A stretch of 22,030 nt of DNA. It comes from Burkholderiaceae bacterium (GTDB lineage Bacteria > Pseudomonadota > Gammaproteobacteria > Burkholderiales > Burkholderiaceae). Position numbers and translations under genes: made by a program. The notes under the pieces were generated by a model. It did not search any database, was not told the DNA's origin, and worked only from the letters and a program-made list of their open reading frames with translations. How positions within the stretch are numbered: position 1 is the stretch's first letter; every line of letters begins with the position of its first letter. Where the stretch lies: assembly GCA_947380285.1 (NCBI GenBank), contig CANCQD010000029.1:1-22030 (forward strand), in the 5' to 3' direction. Below are positions 7,658 through 15,002 of this stretch, piece after piece.

Positions 7658-9480
7658 AAAGAGCCCTCCGATTGCTCATCGATACCTAAATACGCATCAA
7701 GTACACGAGAATTCTTTTGTATCTCTTGTGGACTACCAGTAGCAATAACTGTTCCAAAATCCAGCACTGTAATTCGATCAGCTAAGTGCATGACAAATTC
7801 CATGTCGTGTTCAATAATTAGTACGCTTAGACCCTCTAATCTCAACTGCATGAGAAGAGCTGCCAAATCTTTCTTTTCCAAATGGCGCAGACCAGCGGCA
7901 GGCTCATCCAATAGCAGAGCTACAGGCTGACCAGAAAGTGCCCGTGCAATTTCAACAATTCGCTGCTTTCCAAGAGAAAGTGAACTGGCGACAGCTTCTT
8001 CAGAACCCCCTAATCCACAACGACGAATTTGCTCAATAGCCTCTAATTGAAGTGCGCGCTCTTCTCTACGATCCAACCGAAGCATGCAAGTAAGCCAGCC
8101 AAAATGACCTCGAAGATGCGCACCTAAGGCCACATTATCCAAAACAGATTGAGATCTCAGCAGGCGCACGTGTTGGAAAGTTCTTCCAAGGCCACGGGTT
8201 GCAAAGTCACGAGCCACCTTACCTGTCATCGATTCGCCCAGCAGTTCCACTTGGCCATCTGATGGGTAATCTACCCCCGAAAGAATATTAAAGAGTGTAC
8301 TTTTTCCGGCCCCATTAGGGCCAATCAAAGCATGAATTTCTCCTGCCCTCAAATCCAGAGAAACCGATCTATTAGCAACAAGCCCTCCAAATCGCTTAGT
8401 AACACCCATAGCATTTAGGATAAGTGCCCCTTTTGGAGGCATATTCCTTGAACTTAACTGGCTTGGCTCATATCTGTCGATAGATGATTTTTTCTTGCTC
8501 TTCACCAAGGGAGAAAATAACTTGACGAGGCCAGGCCATAAACCATTTGGATAGTACTGAAGAATAAACAACATAATCAAACCAAAAATAATAGATTCTG
8601 GGTTGATATTTGATCCAAAGATTGCTGGAATGATGTCCTGCAAATAGCTCTTAATAAAAGTAATCAAACCAGAACCAAGTACAGCACCCCAAAGATAGCC
8701 TGCACCCCCTATCACCGCCATAAATAAATACTCAATGCTGGAGCTAAGATTGAATGGGGTTGGGTTTATAAAACGTTGAAAATGGGAATATAGCCAACCA
8801 GATGAAGAGGCCATTAAAGCAGCCAGCATAAATACTTTAGCTCTATAGCTAGCGGTATTAATTCCCATCGATTCTGCCATTAAACGGCCTGACTTTAAGG
8901 ACTGGATAGCACGCCCCTCTCTAGAGTCGAGCAAATTGTGCATTAGCCAAAGTAATAGGAAAAAGATCAACCAAATCACGCAACCAAAGGAACGTGGCGT
9001 TATCAGTGAGTAAGAGGCGATGGATAAGGGGGGGATACTAGTAATGCCAGTATGTCCGCCCAGAAATTCAAGATTACCGAACAGATAGTAGAAACTTAAG
9101 CCCCAGGCGATCGTACAAAGTGGCAAATAGAAGCCAGATAAATTTAGCGTAATTAATCCCAAGAACCAAGCCAAAGCACAGGTAATAATCAACCCAAAGA
9201 TTAGACCAACCCAGGGAAGTAATGATGTGCCCAAGATGCCACCAAGATTCTCAGCAACAAAAGATGAGGTGGTAACCCAAGCAGTAGCATAAGCACCTAT
9301 ACCAACAAATGCCGCCTGACCAAATGAGGTCATACCAGCAACGCCCGTCATTACCACCAGACCTAGCACTACGATGGCATATATACCTACATAATCTAAC
9401 AGGGAAATAGTGAAATCTGGCAAGAAAACCCAAGCGCTAGCAAATATCGCTATAGCAATCGAAGTTAATTTAGCGCTCAT
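7654..9480 (-). CDS. LivM-LivG fusion: ABC permease joined to ATPase
   Basis: A 608-residue single polypeptide. Residues 1 to about 320 are a LivM-type permease with around ten helices, including the VGIGAYATAW region near 60 and a cytoplasmic loop EGRAIQSLKSGRLMAESMGI at 188-207 that docks on the ATPase. A basic linker (about 325-350) leads to a LivG-type ATPase at 353-608: Walker [10 protein letters not shown] (387-395), the LivG hallmark GRTFQHVRL (432-440), signature LSLGKQR (501-507), Walker B ALLLDEP (521-527) and switch His558. The signature has LSLGK where LivG usually has LSYGQ. The reading frame is open throughout with no sign of a frameshift, so the fusion looks real. Its start overlaps the livH stop (TAATG) and its end overlaps livF. 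It supplies one membrane and one ATPase subunit of the same importer. Confidence 0.92.
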   Translation of the reverse strand: MSAKLTSIAIAIFASAWVFLPDFTISLLDYVGIYAIVVLGLVVMTGVAGMTSFGQAAFVGIGAYATAWVTTSSFVAENLGGILGTSLLPWVGLIFGLIITCALAWFLGLITLNLSGFYLPLCTIAWGLSFYYLFGNLEFLGGHTGITSIPPLSIASYSLITPRSFGCVIWLIFFLLLWLMHNLLDSREGRAIQSLKSGRLMAESMGINTASYRAKVFMLAALMASSSGWLYSHFQRFINPTPFNLSSSIEYLFMAVIGGAGYLWGAVLGSGLITFIKSYLQDIIPAIFGSNINPESIIFGLIMLFILQYYPNGLWPGLVKLFSPLVKSKKKSSIDRYEPSQLSSRNMPPKGALILNAMGVTKRFGGLVANRSVSLDLRAGEIHALIGPNGAGKSTLFNILSGVDYPSDGQVELLGESMTGKVARDFATRGLGRTFQHVRLLRSQSVLDNVALGAHLRGHFGWLTCMLRLDRREERALQLEAIEQIRRCGLGGSEEAVASSLSLGKQRIVEIARALSGQPVALLLDEPAAGLRHLEKKDLAALLMQLRLEGLSVLIIEHDMEFVMHLADRITVLDFGTVIATGSPQEIQKNSRVLDAYLGIDEQSEGSL

Positions 9481-10508
9481 TACTCGTCATCCTCCACATG
9501 GCGACTACGTAATGAACGCCAAAATAGAACAGGCACGATCAAGGTAAAGACAATGACTTCCTTATAGGCGCTTGCCCAAAAAGATGAGAATGCTTCTAAT
9601 TGACCGACTAGCAAAGCACCAAATAAAGCCAAAGGGAAGCTGACAAGGCCACCAATAATGGCAGCCACGAAGCCCTTGAGACCAATCAAGAAGCCAGTGT
9701 CATAGTAGATTGTTGATAAGGGTGCAATCAGTATTCCTGAGATGGCGGCTATAAAAGAGGCCATTGCAAAGCTGAGATCTCCACAAAACTCAATTGGAAT
9801 TCCAACTAAGCGAGCACCTGTTCTATTAATAGCTGTAGCCCTTAAAGCCTTGCCAAAAATATTTTTCTCAAAGAACATAAATAGTAAAGCAACAAGAACA
9901 ATGGTTACGATTACCACAATCAGGGACTGACCCTTAATTGCGACACTACCGATATGGAAGGCTTGGTCGGTAAAGGGCGGAATGCGCCAACCTTCAGCAC
10001 CGAAAAATAGAAGGCTAAAGCCCACCAAAATACCATGCAAGGTTACGGCCGCGATAAGCAGAAATAGTACCGAGCTGTTAGCAATCGGTCTAAATACAAA
10101 CCGATATAGCAGTGGCCCCAAAGGAGTGATGATGAAAACAGTAGCCAAAATATTGCAAATCACACTTTCAGGCGGAAGTACAAAAATACAGAACGCTGCA
10201 ATAGCCGGGAAAAATAAAGTCCATATAAAGGTGGTTTTCCAGTCAATTTGAATGCCACGCTTCCACCTCCATACTTCAGTGCAAAGAACGATCAAGGCCA
10301 AACAAATCAATAGCCAAAATGTACCTGGCGTTTTTGTTCCACCTAGTGAAGCCATAGACAATGCTGCATAAGCCACCAAATCTCCTTGCGAGATAAAAAT
10401 GACTCTAGTAACCATGAATACCAAAACCAAGGCGATGGCTAATAACCCGTAAATTACCCCGCTAACTAAACCATCCTGCCCTAAAAAAAGGGCAATGTCC
10501 CAATTCAT
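9480..10508 (-). CDS. livH: Liv-type ABC transporter permease (LivH)
   Basis: A 342-residue inner-membrane permease with about nine to ten hydrophobic helices. The N-terminus QDGLVSGVIYGLLAIALVL and the segment TRVIFISQGDLVAYAAL are the usual LivH opening. The docking loop FGKALRATAINRTGARLVGI (about residue 220-240) is the conserved permease loop that contacts the ATPase. It is about 50 residues longer than E. coli-type LivH; the extra length sits in a first cytoplasmic/periplasmic loop and helix (WRWKRGIQIDWKTTF region). AAGGAA sits six bases before its ATG. It lies 83 bases after the binding-protein gene, a gap holding a hairpin, and its stop shares a base with the next start. It forms the translocation path with the LivM half of the fusion protein. 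Confidence 0.9.
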   Translation of the reverse strand: MNWDIALFLGQDGLVSGVIYGLLAIALVLVFMVTRVIFISQGDLVAYAALSMASLGGTKTPGTFWLLICLALIVLCTEVWRWKRGIQIDWKTTFIWTLFFPAIAAFCIFVLPPESVICNILATVFIITPLGPLLYRFVFRPIANSSVLFLLIAAVTLHGILVGFSLLFFGAEGWRIPPFTDQAFHIGSVAIKGQSLIVVIVTIVLVALLFMFFEKNIFGKALRATAINRTGARLVGIPIEFCGDLSFAMASFIAAISGILIAPLSTIYYDTGFLIGLKGFVAAIIGGLVSFPLALFGALLVGQLEAFSSFWASAYKEVIVFTLIVPVLFWRSLRSRHVEDDE

Positions 10509-10546
10509 GTATGTTTCCTTAAGCTAAATCCACTCAATGCACTAAA

Positions 10547-10580
10547 TGGTTGGCAGAAATCAACTTACTCATGCCAACCA
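10547..10580 (-). promoter_or_regulatory. Intercistronic hairpin between livK-like and livH genes
   Basis: A perfect 9-base inverted repeat, TGGTTGGCA at 10547-10555 and TGCCAACCA at 10572-10580, with a 16-base loop lies in the 83-base gap after the binding-protein stop. In minus-strand RNA it is followed by only three uridines, so it is a poor terminator. It is more likely an RNA stabiliser or partial terminator that raises the ratio of binding protein to membrane subunits, as known for other periplasmic-binding-protein operons. That role is inference. Confidence 0.6.
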
Positions 10581-10591
10581 AAAAAACTAAA

Positions 10592-11743
10592 TTAATTTAA
10601 AGGCTCATATTTCCAGGTACCATTTTCAATTTTGACCATTACACGGGAACGCTGATCAAGACCTAAATGATCCGTAGGGGTAGTGTTGTAGATACCATGT
10701 GAAGCAGGCACCTCCTTGTTATGCTCTAAAGCGGTGCGCAATGCGGCACGAAAAGCTGGAGTACCTGGTTTTCCACCTTTTAATGCCTCAGGAATTGCCG
10801 CACTCATCACTTGACCTGCATCCCACATATGACCGCCGAATGTTGATACAGAACCTTTGCCATAAGTATCTTCATAAACTTTGTAATAAACCATGGCTGA
10901 TTTCTTTACTGGATTACTCGCTGGTAATTGTGGCGCCACCAGAATTGGGCCAACGGCAAGAAGAGTACCTTCAACATCTTTTCCGCCAACACGAATAAAG
11001 TCATTATTCGCAACGCCTAAGGTCTGATATACCGCACCCTTGAATCCAACTTCTTTTAGCGTCTTCTGAGGAAGTACTGCTGGCGTGCCAGAAGCGGCGA
11101 TCAAAACAGCATCTGGTTTGCTACCAACAATGCGTAGAGCTTGACCAGAAACAGAACTATCCGTTCTCACATAACGCTCGTTACTAACGATCTTAATTTT
11201 CTTTAAGTCGGCAGCAGTAACAAAGGCCTGATACCAGCCCTCACCATACGCATCAGAAAATCCAATAAAACCAACTGTCTTAACGCCGTTATTTGCCATA
11301 TGTTCAGCAGTAGCTAAAGCCATGGAAATATCATTTTGAGTTGTCTTATACACCCAGCGTCTTGGGCCATCAACCGGTTCAACGATTTTAGATGCAGCAG
11401 AAACTGAAATCATTGGCGTTGTTCCCTCCGCGACTACATCAATCATGGCCAAAGAATTGGGTGAGGTTGAGGAGCCAATAATTAAATCAACCTTGTCTTC
11501 CGAAATAAATTTACGAGTATTTTTAACGCTGGCAGTGGTATCGCTAGCATCATCCAAAATGATGTAGTTTATTTTTTGTCCCGCAACGACCTTCGGCAAC
11601 AAGGGAACCGTATTTTTTTCCGGTATACCCAAGGAAGCTGCCGGGCCTGTTGTAGAAACAGTCACCCCGACATTAATGTCGGCAAGAGCCATTGTATTGA
11701 AACCAAGAGCCACGAATAACAAAGCGATTTTATTGAATTTCAT
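10592..11743 (-). CDS. Periplasmic substrate-binding protein of Liv-type ABC transporter
   Basis: A 383-residue Peripla_BP_6 (type I, Leu/Ile/Val-binding) protein. It begins with a Sec signal peptide (MKFNKIALLFVALGFNTMALA, likely cleaved before DINVGV). The mature protein starts with the family's 'I.VGV..S.TGP.ASLG' strand, then DDASDTT, IGSSTSPNSLAM and SVSAAS, which line the ligand pocket in homologs. It captures the substrate for the LivH/LivM-LivG/LivF importer. Relatives of this sub-type are often found beside aromatic-acid genes rather than amino acid genes, but the ligand cannot be read from sequence. The start has AGGGG seven bases upstream. The gene lies 38 bases after the acyl-CoA ligase gene and is followed by a hairpin that could raise its expression relative to the permeases. 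Confidence 0.9.
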   Translation of the reverse strand: MKFNKIALLFVALGFNTMALADINVGVTVSTTGPAASLGIPEKNTVPLLPKVVAGQKINYIILDDASDTTASVKNTRKFISEDKVDLIIGSSTSPNSLAMIDVVAEGTTPMISVSAASKIVEPVDGPRRWVYKTTQNDISMALATAEHMANNGVKTVGFIGFSDAYGEGWYQAFVTAADLKKIKIVSNERYVRTDSSVSGQALRIVGSKPDAVLIAASGTPAVLPQKTLKEVGFKGAVYQTLGVANNDFIRVGGKDVEGTLLAVGPILVAPQLPASNPVKKSAMVYYKVYEDTYGKGSVSTFGGHMWDAGQVMSAAIPEALKGGKPGTPAFRAALRTALEHNKEVPASHGIYNTTPTDHLGLDQRSRVMVKIENGTWKYEPLN

Positions 11744-11781
11744 TTCACACCCCTAATAAGAAAATAACGCTGTCAATATTC

Positions 11782-13425
11782 CTAAATACGACTACTTCCA
11801 TCAATTTCAATTTCCCTCATCCTAAACTTCTGAACTTTTCCGCTTGCGGTTGTGGGGTAATCTTCTACCACTCTCACAATAGACGGAATTTTGAAACTCG
11901 CAATATTCCCTTTACATTTAGCGCGCAAGCTATCTGGATCAAGCATTGCACCATGCTTCAAGCGAATCCATGCGCATAATTGCTCACCATAAAGCTCATC
12001 TGGAATTCCGAATACTTGTGCCTCCGCTATTTCAGGAATCGTATGTAAAAACTCCTCAATCTCGCGAGGAAAAATATTTTCGCCACCGCGTATGACAACA
12101 TCTTTTAAACGACCAACAATGGCAACACAAGAATCAGGGCGCATAACAGCCAAGTCTCCCGTGTGCATCCAGTCATCAGCATCAATAGCATTTTTGGTGG
12201 CCTTTTCGTTTTGCCAATAACCAGGCATCACTAAGTACCCTTTTACGCACAGCTCTCCGGTAACCCCTAGGGGTACAGTCGCGCCAGAAATAGGGTCAAC
12301 TATTTTTACTTGCACATGAGGCAAAGGCGAGCCGACTGTTTCTACGCGTTGCTCAAAGGTATCATGCAACGTGGTTTGCAGTGAAATTGGAGATGTCTCA
12401 GTCATGCCGTATACAACAGACATTTCCTTCATATTCATTTTGTCGATTACCGAACGCAAAATTTCCGCAGGACAAGGTGCGCCACCCATCAAACCTGTTC
12501 TCAACGTTTTTAATTCATAGGAATTAAATTCAGGCAGGTTTAGCATTGCAATAAACATCATTGGCACACCATAGATAGCAGTGCAACCTTGACTTTGTAC
12601 TGCATCAAGACAAGATTTAGGATCAAAAGTTTCCGCAGGAAAGACTGCGGCAGCCCCCATAGAAAATGCCCCAAGTACACCAATAACCATTCCAAAACAA
12701 TGAAACATGGGCACCGGTAAGCAGACTTTATCTGAAGAGCTAATTTGCAATCTACTAGAAATTTGTATGGCGTTATTGACTAAATTGAAGTTAGTTAATG
12801 TTGCCCCCTTAGGATCGCCCGTAGTGCCCGATGTGTATTGAATGCTAACCAACTGATTAGGCTTGCAAGCAGCACTCAAGGCTTCGATATCTTGATGCGA
12901 TGTTTTAACGGGAATCTCAAGAAGCTCATTCCAGGATATTGCGCCTGGGTACTTCTCGTCACCAAAAACAAATAATGTCTTCAAATACTTTGAATTTTCG
13001 CTAATTTTTTGAGCGACTCCTAGGCAATCAAAGTTACGGTAATTAGGATGTAAAAATAGTGCTTTGCACTCTGAGTGCTCTATTACATAACCCAATTCAG
13101 TCAAGCGATATGCAGGATTGATATTTACAAGAATTGCGCCAATCTTTGCAGCTGCAAATTGCACAACCACCCACTCATATCGATTGGCGCTCCAAATCCC
13201 AATTCTGTCACCCTCGACAATTCCTGAGGCGAGCAATGAAGCCGCCACATCTTTTGATTGCTTGTCTAAGTCTTGGAAACTTAAAATCTTATTCTGCCAA
13301 ACGCTGATGACAGCCGGCCGTGACGAAAAACGGTCAACGGCTTCCGTCAATACCTCATTAACAGACATCTGCCGAAGGGGTGGATTGCTCCCACCAACTG
13401 CAATTGACGGAGGACTAGTCAACAT
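11782..13425 (-). CDS. AMP-forming acyl-CoA synthetase (ACSF2/fatty-acyl-CoA ligase type)
   Basis: A 547-residue member of the adenylate-forming ANL superfamily. Core motifs: YTSGTTGDPKG at 197-207 (P-loop), YGMTETSP at 339-346, HTGDL around 421-425, GRLKDVVIRGGENI at 438-451 (hinge and A8) and TASGK with the catalytic lysine at 530. It activates a carboxylic acid with ATP to an acyl-adenylate and then to the CoA thioester. Overall it looks like medium-chain/ACSF2-type ligases, not the shorter PaaK/PadJ phenylacetate ligases, so the acid is uncertain. In this operon it could activate an imported aryl or alkyl acid. The first ATG has no clear ribosome binding site; Met20 is an alternative start that fits the family's usual beginning. 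It lies 41 bases after iorB and 38 before the binding-protein gene. Confidence 0.88.
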   Translation of the reverse strand: MLTSPPSIAVGGSNPPLRQMSVNEVLTEAVDRFSSRPAVISVWQNKILSFQDLDKQSKDVAASLLASGIVEGDRIGIWSANRYEWVVVQFAAAKIGAILVNINPAYRLTELGYVIEHSECKALFLHPNYRNFDCLGVAQKISENSKYLKTLFVFGDEKYPGAISWNELLEIPVKTSHQDIEALSAACKPNQLVSIQYTSGTTGDPKGATLTNFNLVNNAIQISSRLQISSSDKVCLPVPMFHCFGMVIGVLGAFSMGAAAVFPAETFDPKSCLDAVQSQGCTAIYGVPMMFIAMLNLPEFNSYELKTLRTGLMGGAPCPAEILRSVIDKMNMKEMSVVYGMTETSPISLQTTLHDTFEQRVETVGSPLPHVQVKIVDPISGATVPLGVTGELCVKGYLVMPGYWQNEKATKNAIDADDWMHTGDLAVMRPDSCVAIVGRLKDVVIRGGENIFPREIEEFLHTIPEIAEAQVFGIPDELYGEQLCAWIRLKHGAMLDPDSLRAKCKGNIASFKIPSIVRVVEDYPTTASGKVQKFRMREIEIDGSSRI

Positions 13426-13466
13426 TATTGAATATGGATGAATTGATTAACATAGGTCTAGTTGAA

Positions 13467-15002
13467 TCAACTTTTTCTGATCAAATTTTTATCAAAAAAA
13501 GCTATAGGCTGTGAATTGCCATTCATGTTTTGATCTTTTGCATGATTTTTCTTTAAACACAGCTGTACACCCTCCCTTAATGTGGAGGATGCCTCTGTAT
13601 TTTTTGCGATGGCTGGTTTAACAACATCATTCATCAACATATCAAAGTCTCCTAGGCTTTCTCTATACGTACCACTGTAGCCCTTAATTATTCTTGCGCT
13701 TAAAGCAACTTCCAATGCGAAGTTATATGAAATTTTTCGGCTTAAGTCTATAAGGTTTAACCATTCCTTGATAGATTCTTGTTCGGCCGCATAGCGATAG
13801 CCAAAACGACGAATAACTTTTAATTTCGAAACAAGCCAAAGAAGGCTAAACCCAGAGATGCTACTAGTTTTTAAATACACCCCGAAATTAAATTTGTCTA
13901 AAATCTGGCGCTTCTTTGTCCAATGAATAATAGGTTTTGCCATTGAGGGCGGCAAAAATCCACAGAACTCTTCTAATCCAGGTTTAAAGTACTCGGTAAT
14001 TGTTACCACTGATCCTGGCTCTACACCAGCCTCTTTATAGACTCGCTCAAATCTCGTTCTTCTCGTTTTTAAGTGGGCTACCTTAATTAAGTCGTCAAAC
14101 GACATTCGCAGCGCTAAATAGCGTGCTGTTTCTGGCAGCAATTCATTGTTTAATTGAGCGGGATCATCCGAGGATATGTTCAATAAAAATTTTAGCCGCT
14201 CTGTGTATAGCCTGGCATAGCCTATATTTTGGTAATCCGCTAAACGACGTATGCCCTCCTCAATAAAGAAATGAGCATTAACTGGAAATATAAGTTGTGA
14301 TTGCAGAATCAGGCCTTCAACGCCCAACTCAGAAGATGTTAAGCCGAGGGGTAGAGCCAAATTACCAAGGGCTGGGTCTAGCTTTACACCCCCGGCCAGA
14401 TCATATGCAAGAGAAAATCCGGATAAATTCGCCTTAACAGCAAACCCAGAAGACTCAATTACCTTCTCAAAGACGCTACGATTTATAGGTAGAAGACCGC
14501 TTCCTGCTACCGCACCGAACATGATCGAACTGATTGCACTCTTCGTAACAGAAACAGCTTTATCCATATCAAACATGATGGTCGTTTTTGCCAATGCTTT
14601 AACCGCATCGGCTGCACGCACCTCATCATATCGGCCGTCACCACTATGAGATTTTTCAGAGGTTGCAAACACTCGATGCTCAGAGGCAATTAAGGTAGTG
14701 CGATTGGGTGTTATGTAACCAGCCTGCAAAACCCTTGCAGCCTCAATCAACTCCGAAGCAATAACTAAGTCAACCATCCCTGGCATCGGCGTAAGCGCAA
14801 GCGCCTGCTCTGAATCTTCCTGAGCCAACTCGATATAGTAAGTAGTCGCCCCCGTTCTTTGCGCCACCCCCGGGATAGATGTGCATTGCACACGCATGCC
14901 ACTCAGTCTGGCTGCCTCTGCAATCCAGTCGGTTAAGGTGCCGCCACCCTCACCGCCCAATGCAGCTATCAGAATCGAAATCGAATTTTTATCTTGATTC
15001 AT
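13467..15002 (-). CDS. iorB: Indolepyruvate/arylpyruvate:ferredoxin oxidoreductase beta subunit with C-terminal extension
   Basis: A 511-residue long-form IorB. Residues 8 to about 190 are the pyruvate ferredoxin oxidoreductase gamma-type domain, opening with ILIAALGGEGGGTLTDW, followed by VQCTSIPGVAQRTGATTYYIE, which in homologs helps bind CoA. The C-terminal 300 residues match the extra domain (DUF6537-like) found in proteobacterial IorB and absent from the short archaeal enzyme. Its start overlaps the iorA stop by four bases (ATGA), so the two subunits are translated together. With IorA it should convert indolepyruvate, phenylpyruvate or 4-hydroxyphenylpyruvate plus CoA to the arylacetyl-CoA, CO2 and reduced ferredoxin. 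The C-terminal tail after about residue 475 is low in recognisable features. Confidence 0.88.
   Translation of the reverse strand: MNQDKNSISILIAALGGEGGGTLTDWIAEAARLSGMRVQCTSIPGVAQRTGATTYYIELAQEDSEQALALTPMPGMVDLVIASELIEAARVLQAGYITPNRTTLIASEHRVFATSEKSHSGDGRYDEVRAADAVKALAKTTIMFDMDKAVSVTKSAISSIMFGAVAGSGLLPINRSVFEKVIESSGFAVKANLSGFSLAYDLAGGVKLDPALGNLALPLGLTSSELGVEGLILQSQLIFPVNAHFFIEEGIRRLADYQNIGYARLYTERLKFLLNISSDDPAQLNNELLPETARYLALRMSFDDLIKVAHLKTRRTRFERVYKEAGVEPGSVVTITEYFKPGLEEFCGFLPPSMAKPIIHWTKKRQILDKFNFGVYLKTSSISGFSLLWLVSKLKVIRRFGYRYAAEQESIKEWLNLIDLSRKISYNFALEVALSARIIKGYSGTYRESLGDFDMLMNDVVKPAIAKNTEASSTLREGVQLCLKKNHAKDQNMNGNSQPIAFFDKNLIRKS

Noticed and set aside
7654..9480. Frameshift or assembly error joining livM and livG
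   Set aside because: The frame is continuous with a plausible linker, and both neighbouring junctions keep normal overlaps.
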